From Metridium senile (taxonomy: Eukaryota; Cnidaria; Anthozoa; Actiniaria; Metridiidae): a stretch of DNA of 64,000 bases. The position numbers and the translations under genes are program-made. This document shows, piece after piece, positions 34,642 to 47,100 of this stretch. The stretch spans positions 10,009,101 to 10,073,100 of the forward strand of contig OX459101.1 in the NCBI GenBank assembly GCA_949775045.1, read 5' to 3'. Position 1 is the first letter of the stretch; the number at the start of each line of letters is the position of its first letter. Below the pieces are notes generated by a model. It saw nothing but the letters and a program-made list of their open reading frames with translations, searched no databases and was not told the origin of the DNA.

Positions 34642-37025
34642 ATATATACATTTCTGCTGAAAGCTCATTTTATTCCAATATTGCGCTCCGGCAAATATAG
34701 TTGAGAGGCTAGTTGAACACGGTGCGCGCAGAAAACTTTACCATGTTGAAAAAGGTGCGCTGGCTTGATTCGCGTGCTGTCTTTGTTTGTAGTAAAATTT
34801 AGTGTATTGAAAACGCTACCAAAGAACCACATTTATTATAATAAAACTTTGTTACCTTAACATATTTCTTATCTTTATTTTATAGATTATTAGCAAAGCA
34901 AGCGAACGTAATGCTACCAGCTGATTGGTGGAGCTGCTAGTTTCCATGGCATCGCCTACGCACGTGGAAACAATTTGACCGCTGTACAAATAACGATTTT
35001 CATTTATTTTGTGGGTGATAATTAATCCGGAAAAAACAGTATTTTTAATTTGATTTTTAAATGGTCTGTCTTAAATTATTGTAGAGGATTAAGCAGTTAG
35101 CTTATAAGAGAAAGAAAGTGAATAATTGTAATCAAAGAAAATTGGAGAAATTTGGTATCGAAAGTTTTATTTGTCTGGAAATGTCATTTTTTTCAAGTAT
35201 TTTTTCGACAGAACTTGCCATTTATTATTTCCTTTCGTAAGTAAGTGTTTACATTTCATAATTTAGTTTTCGCTATATTATATGTAATCATAACAATCGA
35301 AAAAGTACAATGATAAAATAGATGTCGACTCTTAAAATACAATTCCTCATCAAAGAACCCAACCTTTACGATATTTAAAAAACCGTATATTTATTTTCGA
35401 TGTAATAATTGCTTAAGTCGTCTCTGGTGAACAATATTCGGATTACTTTAATTTGCAAACGGATAGAAAGGTTTAACTTTTCACGTGTTTTGTAAAATGC
35501 AAATGTTGATAATAGGAGGTGGGCAGTGGACTATCAGCTTCACAAACATTCTGCAACTTGTACTATACAGCTTGGCGGTTGGTGACATTAGCCCAAACGA
35601 AAACTTTGTGTTGTAAAAACAGCTACTGACTTAATTGGTAAATATACCTTTCATTGCAAGGGAAAGAGAACAGAAACCACTTAATTGAAAATATAATATC
35701 TCTTTCTTAGGCAAAATTTTCATCACTAAGTCGTTGTCGGTGATCAATCAGTTCCAAATATATTTAAATATATATAAATATAAATATATATAACGCGTAA
35801 TTTAGAAAATGTGAATCTTTCTCAAGTCACTACTTCACCGTCTTCTGTTTGGTTAAAGCTGCATTGTCGATAATTGGCCGTCAAACTAATTCGGCTTATA
35901 TAGTGAAAAGCAATTCCAAAAAACGCGTAGTTTGATATTTACAGCAAGAAAATGTGAATCTTTCTCAAGTAACCACTTTGCTGTCTTCTGTTCCGGGTTA
36001 AAGCTGCGTTATCGATAATTGGCCGTCAACTAGTGCGGCTTAATTGCGATGGTGTTTCTTGGTTAGCAACTGGAGTAAAAAGGCAACCCAAGTAAAACAG
36101 TACCGGTGTTTCTACTGACATTACGTACAAATAGATGGCGTTTTTATATTGACGTTTTGGACGCTATTCTCAAGATAAACATCGGTAATTAAATTACTAA
36201 CGACGTTTCGTGGTCAGAATTAGAATCGTATAGATATCGGTAACACTGGCAGTTAGTCCATCGCGGTACACGGAAATATATTATGGTAAATAATAACGTT
36301 TCAAACGTTCGATGAATGCATGTGAACAACTTAATGTGAACAACGCTAGTGACCTGTGTCGACGTTATAGTCTTTTGTCGGACGCTTATGCTGGGAAAAA
36401 ACTTACTGACGCTTCACTTGTTCTCTTCTTGGCCGATCAACTGATTTAAAAAAGACGTAAAAATAGTGGGTTTTATTTATGTTTCGGACATTGGTCTCCG
36501 TCTGAGTAGAACGTAAACACAGTAAAAACATTGGTACTTACTGAGGTTTAGGACGTCAGATTTTTATTGCTGATGATACTTAATATAGGAGTTCATCGAC
36601 ACTGAATGGGAACAGTAAAGTTAATAACTTCGTGTACAAATAGGAGAAGATTGAGAAAGCAACTGTAAGTTATTGAAACCACCTCCGACAAGAGTTTACA
36701 CATTCAGTATCAAAATCAAGAAATATCAAAATCGATGATAGGAGCTCATCATATCAAAAGTCAGTGGGTGAGTTGATGCGAACACCGACATTACTATCAA
36801 GAACTATTAAAAATTGTAAAATACCAAAAGCATTATTGCTGACTCAGTTTAAAGATTAGCACCAATGGTACCTTGGAAGCTAGAAGATGAAATACATCAC
36901 TTGATCTAGTCTTTGTATTTATCGGCATTGGTACGTCTGTGTTCGTTAACTTCATTTCTCTTTGCTCCACAGACCGTCAGCTTTACAAACGCTAAAGCAA
37001 GTAACTTCGTACACACTGTACACCA
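34642..37025. other. Intergenic stretch and 5' region of GPCR 2
   Basis: No gene is seen. A 90-bp segment is duplicated about 142 bp apart (35810-35900 and 35952-36042; shared GTGAATCTTTCTCAAGT and GATAATTGGCCGTCAA). The first ~100 bp repeat part of the preceding element. Pyrimidine tracts followed by CAG near 36965 could mark a 5'-UTR intron of GPCR 2, but this is not demonstrable. Confidence 0.4.
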
Positions 37026-38300
37026 ATGGATAACTCAACGATATATTCAGCTACCAACACCAACCAAACAGAGCCTGATTTCAAGCGCTTTCAGATTCAA
37101 AACTTTGACATTATATTTGGTGTTCTGTACGGGATAATAGTCTCCCTTGGACTAGTTGGGAACGTACTAGTAGTTGCTGTGGTAAAGAAAACTAGTTCGA
37201 TGCAAACGACAACGAATTTTCTTCTCGTCAATTTGGCGTTATCAGATATTATAGCCCTTCTATGGAATCCAAGAACGTACAGTTTTGCTTTCTATCCTAT
37301 CCACCCAAAGGGAACCTTGGGTGATTATATATGTAAAATATTCACAGGGAATGCTATCATAAGCGTTGCCATAGCTGCGTCTGTATTTACTCTATCGACA
37401 GTAGCAGTAGAGAGATATCATGCTCTGGTGAAACCAATGAAAGCTACAAAATTGAGAATCCAACCTGAATATGTCAAGTATGTTATTGCAGTGATATGGG
37501 TTCTAGCATTGTTGATAAACTTGCCAGATTTTATTGTGGTGCGTTATGATGTTCACTATCGTCGCTGTATATGTCCATACAGCCTGGAGGCTGTCACAGG
37601 ACTCAAAGTGCATGTTTTATGCACTGTCATGTTCGTAGGGGTCCTGCCTTTCATCATCATCGGGTTTTCGTATCTTCAAATTATTAGAGGTATATTTTTT
37701 CAGGGTACGATTATTGGGCAAAGCCAGGGCGAGGAAGATGAAAAGTCAAAGAAAAAACTTGCGAAGTTATTAATATCAGTGACTATGGCGTTTTACTTGT
37801 GTTACCTTCCTTACGGTATAGTCATCTCGTTTCTCGCTCTTTCCCATAGAAAAACTTTAATAAAGAATCAAAATTCGTATATCATTATTCTTAAAGTTGT
37901 CGAGTTCTTGGTGACCTGCTCTTCTTTCCTAAACCCTATTCTCTACGCTTTCCAGAGCTCAAACTACCGGGAAGGGTTCATCAAAATCTGTCGGCTTAAT
38001 AAAGAACCTAAAGTTGTACTCAACAAGAGAGGTTTCGCAGAGGATCACGAACGGTTGTCAGTGTTGAACGGAACGCAATTTTTTGGACGGAATTCGTTTG
38101 GTTTGAACCGAGTAAGCGTAGTTAGTGACGTCACTTTATTGGAGCAAAATTATCAAACGATCGCCGCAAGTAATGTGAGCTTTCAGATTGAAGAAAACGA
38201 GAAACGATTATCAGCACCAAATGGAATACATTGCCATAAAGATGTCAGAAGTAAAGATCACAGAAGAAGCAACGCATGGTTAGAAAAGGAAATTGAATAG
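37026..38300 (+). CDS. Class A (rhodopsin-like) GPCR 2, neuropeptide-receptor type
   Basis: One uninterrupted frame of 424 residues; the ATG has A at -3 and G at +4. The N-terminus has NST and NQT glycosylation sites and no signal peptide, normal for class A. TM1 is IIVSLGLVGNVLVVAVV, TM2 has NLALSDI, TM3 starts at the conserved Cys (YICKIFTGN) and ends in ERY, TM4 has the Trp, ECL2 has RCICPY, TM6 has CYLPYG and TM7 has NPILYAF. The C-terminal tail of about 100 residues is Ser/Asn-rich and could take kinase phosphorylation. It is clearly paralogous to GPCR 1 throughout, including the Tyr in place of Trp in TM6, but lacks the TM1 intron. It signals at the plasma membrane through G proteins; the ligand is unknown. 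Confidence 0.92.
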   Translation: MDNSTIYSATNTNQTEPDFKRFQIQNFDIIFGVLYGIIVSLGLVGNVLVVAVVKKTSSMQTTTNFLLVNLALSDIIALLWNPRTYSFAFYPIHPKGTLGDYICKIFTGNAIISVAIAASVFTLSTVAVERYHALVKPMKATKLRIQPEYVKYVIAVIWVLALLINLPDFIVVRYDVHYRRCICPYSLEAVTGLKVHVLCTVMFVGVLPFIIIGFSYLQIIRGIFFQGTIIGQSQGEEDEKSKKKLAKLLISVTMAFYLCYLPYGIVISFLALSHRKTLIKNQNSYIIILKVVEFLVTCSSFLNPILYAFQSSNYREGFIKICRLNKEPKVVLNKRGFAEDHERLSVLNGTQFFGRNSFGLNRVSVVSDVTLLEQNYQTIAASNVSFQIEENEKRLSAPNGIHCHKDVRSKDHRRSNAWLEKEIE

Positions 38301-38718
38301 TTTAAAAAGGTTGAAAGTCAGAATCTAGATCATTTAAAATTTGAACTTCGTAATTAAATGAAAAAGCGCTTCTAAACTGTAATCCATAACTTATATTCTA
38401 TTAGTATAAACACACAAGTGATTATAGAAAATCGTGCGCGGTGATTGGTCGAGAAATTCGCGTTTCGCGCGCTTTTAGAAATAAGAAATACACCTTTAAA
38501 AAAGGCTGGTTATTTTAATTACTTTTTGAATTGTACTAAAGCAATTATCCACTTCAGGCTCAGTGAATATCGGTGAATAATAGTCTTGGTTATTATATTG
38601 ACCGGTGCTTACTTCGGCTTCGGTGAGTAATTGTTAAAAAATTATTCAAATTATTATTCAGTATATCAAAAGTTACTTATTATGTCTCAGATTCAGATAA
38701 AAAGAGATAATTATTTAC
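38301..38718. other. 3' flank of GPCR 2
   Basis: No coding feature. A/T-rich DNA with a CG-rich palindromic patch (AATTCGCGTTTCGCGCGC, about 38455-38475) and short inverted repeats around GTGAATAATAGTC/GAGTAATTG (38570-38640). No clear poly(A) site can be chosen. Confidence 0.3.
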
Positions 38719-38972
38719 CTATTTCAATTAACATTGTCCATCTGGAATGGTTGATCTGAGACCGATAGGAATTGTAGGAGCTCATTAAATTCCAAATGTG
38801 TTGTTTTAATCACACTTGAATGGTGCTGAATAATGGATAATAGTATTTCAGAAGTAAACATTAATATTCGAGCGTGATTATAATAGTGTATGTGCAGTTT
38901 AACGAGCTCCCACAATTCCTATCGGTCCGGCTCAGATCAACCATTCCAGATGGACAACGTTAATTGAAATAG
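38719..38972. mobile_element. MITE of 254 bp
   Basis: Inverted arms of about 65 bp: CTATTTCAATTAACATTGTC at the left, the complement ending TTAATTGAAATAG at the right, with a shared GACCGATAGGAATTGT block. The ends resemble the TATTTCAA..A.CGTTG portion of the ACACCTA family. Non-coding. Confidence 0.65.
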
Positions 38973-39380
38973 TAAACCATTTTCACTCCTAAGTGACCGC
39001 TCAAAGCTGGGAGTGGTTAAGTTATGGGAGAAATAGGACTGGCCCGAAGCTAATGAGCGAGCAGCGAAGCAGCGAGGAGATGAGCGTGTTACAAGATAGT
39101 TCGTCGCCGAAGGGGAGGAGGGTGGGTCGAAAACTCTAGGTGACCCGTGTGTGTCAATGATAGAAAATGCTCCTAAACTCAAAGCTTTAAATACGCAAAT
39201 AGCGCATGTGCAAATGCCAAACAGGGTACACAACATGTTCCCGGGAGATGAAGATGCTGGACTTAACGCATGCCAATATTTCGCGGAATTTGAGTAGTGA
39301 AAATAGGTGTATACTAACCATGCACAACTGTAAAGATGTGAGCAGAGTTTTGCGCCAAAATATTTTAACGTAGAAATAGT

Positions 39381-39577
39381 GCCCGGGCAAACGGCTTCAA
39401 CATTTGTTTTATTATCCGTTCAATTTTGTTGAATGGCAATGTTGAAACGGTTTTAAACTCTTTCAACATCAACTCAACACCGATTCAATTTGTTTTAACA
39501 ATGTTGAAAGCGTTTAAACATTGCCATTCAAAAAAATCGAACGGATGTTGAAGCAAATGTTGAAGGTTTGCCCGGGC
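39381..39577. mobile_element. MITE of 197 bp with GCCCGGGCAA ends
   Basis: Inverted arms of about 75 bp start GCCCGGGCAAACGGCTTCAA and end TTGCCCGGGC. Internal TTCAACAT/ATGTTGAA motifs repeat several times. Non-coding. The neighbouring stretches 38973-39380 and 39578-39880 show nothing recognisable apart from a TAGGTGTATAC motif at 39306 that may be a solitary end of the ACACCTA family. Confidence 0.65.
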
Positions 39578-39884
39578 CGTTATTGAGTCTGAGTGTAAGT
39601 CTCCATTTGTGTCTGGCTATAGAAGGTTGAGACGTTAAATAAATGATTCTTTTTTAATAATCAATATTGACTTAATTTGACTCATTCGAAGATTCAATAT
39701 TTATAATTAAGTACAGTTATTTATTTTCAACATATATGATAGTTTATGTAGTCTCTACACTATTTATTTCAATAAAGTAACGTAAAAAAATATACAATAC
39801 ACAAGAAAAGATAAAATGATAAATGATTGATGATGTGATTTGTCTGATGTTAAAACCCCGACCTGCTAACTAGTCCTTTTACAC

Positions 39885-40315
39885 ATCTACGATCACCCCT
39901 ACTACTTGGACAACGGGAGTTCTCCCCCAGGGCATATTTCACTTATGTGTTGACTAAAATTTAATTGTTTATCAAGACTGACCCCTAGTATTTTGTTTGA
40001 TTGAGCCATTGTTCTGTGTTTTCACCTTCTAAATTAATGTCCACTGTCCTTACTTTATTCTTATGTCCTAACACCATGCATTGGAATCATTCAAAGTTTA
40101 CTTGTAGCATTATTGTCCATATACCATTTTGCCATCCTTTCTCCGTTTTCGATAAGCTTCTCTTCGAAACTTTTACATGATTCATTAGCCTTTATTTTTG
40201 GTGTCCATCGGCATACATAGATATATTTGCCTCCACAATTTGCCTTGGTAAATCATTTTAAAGATGTTCCACATAAGTGTTCCAAATGTTGAGCCTTGGG
40301 ACATTTAATACTAGA
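39885..40315 (-). pseudogene. Non-LTR retrotransposon reverse transcriptase fragment (fossil)
   Basis: On the minus strand, shifting frames show remnants of the RT palm in the correct order: a degraded VPQGS-like block, NDLPRQIV, YADGHQ (in place of YADD), then LGHKNKVRTVD and a well preserved ILGVSLDKQLNFSQHISEIC. That last block is the LGV.ld..L.f..HI signature of CR1/Jockey-type LINE RTs. Stops and frameshifts separate the blocks, so it is dead. It lies in the same orientation directly downstream of the NLR-caspase stop codon. Confidence 0.7.
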
Positions 40316-40415
40316 TGTGATATGATAAGATGTGATGTGTTGCATTCTCGATCGTATTCTTTGTCTATCTCGTGACCTCTCTTATTCTAGTCGTAATATT
40401 TTATCACAACCATTT

Positions 40416-41134
40416 TCATTTTTGTTCGGGTTTAAAGTAAATCAGTTTTGAGAGAGATGATTTATATTCGCAAACCTGGCGCTTTCCGGTTTTCATAACA
40501 TCGTTGTGTACCTTAGTCAACATTCTCGCAATATCCGTATTAATGTAATTCTCTTGAAACACTGTACACAAATTTTGGATAAAATGTGAGCCATCCATTT
40601 TGTGTCGCGTTGCTTTTTGTCCTTTCGAACATGCATAGGCTATCAGTGTTTCTCGCAAACTAGCGTCATCCGGGGGAGTTGAATCTGGAATCCCTTGTCC
40701 CTCAGTACTGCTTCCTGCAGCTTCCATGCTTGGGGGAGGTACGACGCGACATGCTTCGAAAAAAAATAGTTTTGGTTTTCCACTAAATTTAGCGCTCTTT
40801 TGAACTATGCTTGTTATTTGCTGTTCCTTGATCTTCTTACATTCAGTGTCGGCAACACTGTCTAACTCTCCATGACTCATAACGCATACAGCGCAACAGT
40901 CATATTCAGTAGCCTCTCCTACTATTGTCTCCAAATCAGCTAGTACTTCTTCTCTTGTCTTATCACGGATTTGTTTAAGTTGAAAATTGAAAGTTTTGCA
41001 GAATGTGTTTACAAGTGCGTCGACATCTTTCTCGGAGCCTTTTCGTTGTTTATCATCATCAGCTATGGTGTATCTTATTATTTCAATAGTAATAAACACA
41101 CCATTCTTTAGGACAAAAGCATCAGTGTCGAGAC
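40416..41134 (-). CDS. Exon 10 of the NLR-caspase gene: caspase p20-p10 and stop
   Basis: The p20 part has GVFITIEIIRYT, RKGSEKDVDALVNTF (Arg of the Asp pocket), the catalytic His in VMSHGELD (H1400) and the catalytic Cys in FFFEACRV (C1441). A 30-residue linker holds several Asp (GIPDSTPPDDAS) where inter-subunit cleavage could occur. The p10 part has LIAYACSKG, then R1489 aligning with the P1-pocket Arg of the SWR motif, then DGSHFIQNLC. The canonical QACRG is EACRV, so Gln to Glu and Gly to Val changes flank the active Cys. Both catalytic residues are present. Confidence 0.85.
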
Positions 41135-44100
41135 CTAAAAAATCAAATTCAAATTTTACAACACTTGTATGAATTCTCGCGCGCTGATTGGTTGATTTAC
41201 CGTTGTAAATAAGAGGACAGACACACTGTGCTTACGTCATCATGTCACACAACACTCGTGCGGAATTGAGGGAAAGCAGTGTCATCGACACAAAACCTTT
41301 TCACCAAAAAGATTTTAAAAACAAGTTTATGGATAAACCATAATGGAAATTACTTTTCTGTAAGTAGCAAATTGTAATAAATGTAACTATGCTGTCATGG
41401 AGTTGTTGTCGTTTTATAATGTTATGCGTTTTTTCAGTCTTTTCGACAAATCTTCACTTACAATCAATTCTGTAGTCTTTTCAACAAAAACGTGCTCCAA
41501 ATTACATTTTTGACGAACAATACCATTCGTTCAGGACTGATTTGAAAAGCTTAGAATGCTGTACAAAGGTTAGACATATTAGGTATTGATATGCGGTGAT
41601 GTCGCATATCAATCGTTATTATATCCACACTCACTAGATATGAGCAATCTCGCGCTCTGATTGGCTCCCTACTACTAGGCTCATACGACTCGTTGGCTAT
41701 CAGCTCATGTCGATTTCGTGGAATAACTGTTAAATATGCTCGTTCGATTCTGATACATCGATATATCACCAACGCGTGCGAAAATGCCGTACGCGTGCCC
41801 TACCCATGAAGTAATCTATATATATGATCAGTTTTAATGTATATTTTTTTTAAAGGATGAAACCTGAACCCAGCTAATCGGCCGTGTTTGATGTTCTTGT
41901 ACTTTTACTTTTTTAACTTCACTTAAAAAATTCATGAATAATTAATGAGACATTTGTTGTATATCCTGATTTGCATAAGTTTTAACTGGTAATTTTACGG
42001 CAAAATTTATTTTAATCTTGAAAATTTTGGTAAAATATGAAAGAGCTAACCTAGACATTTTTTAAGTCGTTTACAACATTCGCGTCCGTGTTGTATCGGC
42101 GATGCAATCGCGCGCCTTCGGCTTGCGATTGTATCTGCCGATACAACACAACCGCTCATGTTGTAAACATTACTTAGCAGTCTCTCAAGACAAACAGTTT
42201 ACTGAATTTCTGTATAAAAATAAGCTTATTTGTTTTGTTTTTCCGGTTGAAAATAGATCATTTTCGTAAATTGTGTGATTTCCCGTATCTTGAAGAGACA
42301 ATTTTCAGTTCGATGCCTGACAAATTCGTCATTTTTCGTCCGTTAACTGACATTTTACTTTTTGTACATTTATTTGGGTTTGTGTTGTAAAAACAAAAAA
42401 ACAAATCGAATGTGGTTTAGCGTTGTATGTACTCTTATCGACAACGATATTCGTCATGACAGTGGTCAAAATGACGCGTCGTGAGTCCACAACATTTTGA
42501 CCACTGTCATGACGAATATCGTTGTCGATAAGAGTACAGACAACGCTAAACCACATTCGATTTGCTAATGTTACGTGTGTCTTCCTTTTAGACACTATCT
42601 TACCTTGAGTTTCTTTTTCATTATCCTCACAGTACACAGTCAGTTTCCCAATATGGTTCCCAGTTTTGTCCTTCGTGGGATAAAACTCTATGACGAGATC
42701 GTCTTCAGTACAACCATCTTTTTTCACTTCCAACTCTTTAAAGCAAGGTATATTTTCATTGAACCTTGAAAACAAGATCATGTTGGTGATACTATTCGTT
42801 CAATACCGGCATTGAATTAAAATATGGAGACCAATTGCAATTTAAGTAGCTAGCATAAAAAGCATGAAAAGTCGCATTTACAGAGCTTTACGAAACGCGT
42901 TTTTATGCGTAAAGATCTAAAAAAATATACGCACCATTACGCATGTCTGTAAAGATAGCGTTAAGATCGTAAAGACGCGTTAAGTGACGTTTTTATGCGT
43001 AAAGATCTCAAACAATATACGCACCATTACGCGAGTCTGTAAAGATAGCTTTAAGATCGTAAAGACGCGTTAAGTGACGTTTTTAAACGTAAAGTTTTAA
43101 AAAGTATACGCACCTTAACGCGTGTACCGTTTCTAAACGTAAAGTTTAAAAAAAAAGATTAATCCACAGTAAATGATGTGCAAAGCACACTTTATTGGAT
43201 TAAAGTTATTCACTATCTATAAAATATACTTTGAATATAAATCACAAAAGATAATGCAAGTAAAATCAAATTGTATATGTTGCAACCGTATCAAAGCTCG
43301 TGTATTAACGTTAACGATAAGTTAAAACTCAGTCATTCTGAAAACGTAGACATTATCACTTTGGCGCATTTGTCTTAACAAACGGCGATATTAATATATT
43401 ATATGTATCTTGAAACACGAATTGGTGTATTCGTACTTATATATTTCAACGAACATTATATATCGTTCTGCTATTTGTGGGCTAGATCAATCTACCAATA
43501 GGATATCAGTATTTTGTGGTCGAAAGTCCATTGAATAATCACGCGCGAGTATTCAGGTTGTGCCAAATTTGAATAATCCGCTTGGGCAAGCGTTTAGACA
43601 ACAACAGATTTTAGGCGCTTGGTAAAGGTTATTTTTCTATTCTAAATAAGCACATTTAGTTATTCTAATTATCGTTAGTCGTATACAGAAGCTGTTTAGC
43701 ATAAGAACAGTCAAAAGGGAAGAGCTAAATCTATGATTTAAGCGCTGTACTGGAAGGATATGAACACTCAAGGCCGATAACAAGGAGAACAAGACCGGGA
43801 ACAAGACAACGGAGCGAAAGATTACCAAGGCAAAGTTAAAATTGGCCGTAACTAGGATAAATGACTAGGTCACATACTAAATAAGAAGACTGATTAATAG
43901 AAGGTTTACATTACTTCTTTCTAGTGTTTGAATGGTTATTTAGACTTGGTTATAACTTGTTCGATAATACATTGCCGTTAAATGCTATGAAAATACCGCA
44001 AAAAAGTAGCTTTGTTTTAACACGGTTTTATGTCCAGTAAATTGTATGTTTCACCAGGAATTGCTTCGTGTTTATAAAATATAACTTGTATAAGACACGG

Positions 44101-47100
44101 GTGAGTTGCTGAGATGATATTTGAATGTTTTAATACCAATTTAGAAACGATTTAGACAAAAGAAAACTGCAAATAATGCTGCATCAAAAAAAACACTAGT
44201 TTTTACAGAATATAATTTATTATTTACATAGCTATATTTATAATATTCTAATTTTACTACAGTATATAATTATATAGGTATAGAGCAAATGCAGTTAAAC
44301 CATGAAATGCAATCTAAGAAAGTACTAACAAATAGAGTATTACAACCAAAAGAGTAATACACAAGACACCTCATTATTCTTTGTTTTATTATTTATTCTG
44401 GGTGAACTGTAGCAACAATTAGTCACTAAATAGTGACCATTTGTGATAATTTACTTATAAAAATATTATTTCATGGTTTAACTGCATTTGCTCTAGTATT
44501 AAATTTGCAACTTGTTACTTTGTATATTACTGTATATATTATAAGACATTTTTAATAAATATTTGAAATTTAAAATAATTGGTATTGGGCATGTTATATG
44601 GTTATTGTAGTGCGCATTTACATGCTGCGTTGTTTTTGTGGATTAATTAGGCAATATTGTCGACATCTATTGCGTTTTCATCGAATTTATTCAATCGTTC
44701 TCATTGACTTTTACGCAATCATTTATATATCGTTTTCTTGCGTTTTTATGGCCAGTACACAATCTTTACGATATCGTTTCCCGCGTTTTTATTGCAAGTA
44801 CGCTGACTTCGATTTGTTTTTTTTTTTAACCATCAATAAGCGAAAAACAACTAAAAAAAAGTTTGAAAAAACCGTTTAATCCGCTCGCGCACAGTTGTCG
44901 TGAGCACAGGCAGGTCTGGACTGTAATCGACAATGGCTCTCAGCCAATCAGCGTGCGAGAAATTTACAAGTTATGTTAAAAAATCATTTCGACAGCGTTT
45001 TCTCGCGTATGTTTTGCATTTACAACATTTATCCGACAACGTTTTAACGCGTAAATAATGGATATACGTTCTATACGAAGACGTTTTTGGGCTTATATAT
45101 CATATTTACGGCATATATACGCCAGGCGTAAAGACCGTATATTCTAGATGTACAATATTTACGACTAGGCGTAAAGACAGCGTAAAGACGAAATATACGT
45201 CACTGTAAAGATGGTCGTAAATGCGCGTATATGTCTTCTTTACGGCATCTTTACATCATCATTACGGCTGCGTAAATTTGACTTTTCATGCTGTCTCGCA
45301 TACACTAATTAGTTGAATGATATATCGCTTGTTTAATAGATAACCTGGATTCGGATTGTGATATGGGATTGAGCAACAAACTATGGGTGTGGGCGGGTCA
45401 GGAAATACACATGATTTCATAATCAAAACTTACGTAAGCATTTTGTCTTCTTTGCATATGAACCCCCCTTGTGCTTTTGTATAGGCTGAAGTATTTGGAT
45501 ACATGACGATATCTCCTGTATCTCGCGCTACTTCTTCGTGCTGTGGTTCAACTAAAGGAAATGTTGTAAAAAAAAGAAATTTGAATAAAGATGGCGTCGG
45601 TAGAAAAGATTGAACTTACAGCAAGTCTCAATAATCTGGGTGGGTGGGTGGGTGAGTTGTCGGTCCGTTGTTAGCAATCTTTAATACTATTACCTTTCAC
45701 GTTTCTCACATCGTGGGCCATCACCAAGAGAATTTTAAAGAAATCTTTATGGGATTTGAGGTTCTTGAACTCAGTGTACGCTAAAAAATTCACTTGTTTG
45801 GGTCCAGATGTCAACAGATTGTAGAAAGGATGGACATAAGACATTACTACTGCTGCTACCTCACTCCATATTATCCAAAACCTTAAAAACACAAAATAAT
45901 ATCACTAATAAGTATTAGAACGATTTCGCATAAGCTGCTTTATTAATGCAAATGAGTGTGTGAGGTAAAATAGTATGCTAATGAGGTGGAAACTCGTGGA
46001 TGCAAGATAAATAAATGATCGCAAATAAAGTGAACACTGAAGTTACACGTTTATCAGATTTATTTGATGGATTTAATACGAATAACAAGAATTTTATAGT
46101 ACTTTTAGTTCTGAGTTCATACAGCTTCTTTGACGAACCGTGACATGTTTAGAGAGTAGAGAATTAAATACATGTATTTCTCTAGCATTTGTCCGTTAGC
46201 TTACAAAATAACAAAACAGAAACGAGATATGTACTATATTTATGACTAACTTAAACAAATACAAATAGCCAAGGAAAAAAACCCTGATAGAACATGAGCT
46301 AATACATGAATTAGCTTATTTGCTATTGTTAATTTGTGATTGTACGCTTGTAAGTAAAAGATTAACGCGTTCCATCGTTTCCATAGCCTTGGTACACATT
46401 TCTTTGTGCGATTCCTGTGCTTCTCTGGCTACCTCTCGGTCAGTTTTCCTCTTCTTATTCTTTGGCTCAGACGTTTCTAAGTCATCTGAATCACTATCTG
46501 AGCTGGGCAAGGTGAATTCATCAGCTAGCTTACTTCTAGTCTGTCTTTCAGCTGGAGTTCCCTTAGCGGCATATTGCATTAGCGGCATTTGGTTGCCTTG
46601 TTGTATGAGTTTGGAGGTGGATGTAGACGGCGCAGAAGAACTGGCTAGTTGTTTCTTTAAAACGTTCTTTATTCTGTTTATTGTGCGTTGTCCCGGGGCC
46701 TCTAAGTATATTTGCACGACTCTTTGAGGCAGTCCTTTGTCAATAACACGCTGTCGTACAATGGCTAAGACCTCCTTCCATCCCTTTTCCATCGCAAAAT
46801 TTTGGCACTCTAGCACGAACTGTCTTTCATTTTCTCCGATGTTGAATCTCCGTCCCATGTCTGTCGAGAACACGTGTAAAGATTCATAGTTTTATAAATA
46901 GGCTTATTTTTAAGCATTTATCGTACTAAATTAATTCAATTAAAAAACTGACTAACTCAAATATTGAATTCTTACCTTCAGCGCTGATAGTTTGGTTACT
47001 AGCCATTAAACGGAAAGAATATAGAACTAAAAGGAGCACGAGATGGCAGTTATTGCAATAGACTGTGAGAAGAAATGCACGCAAAAATGTGAAAGCCCGT

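Noticed and set aside
44598..44879. 93-codon ORF inside the intron 8 element
   Set aside because: Low-complexity Phe/Ile/Arg translation of the TTTACG-rich element, with no transposase motif.
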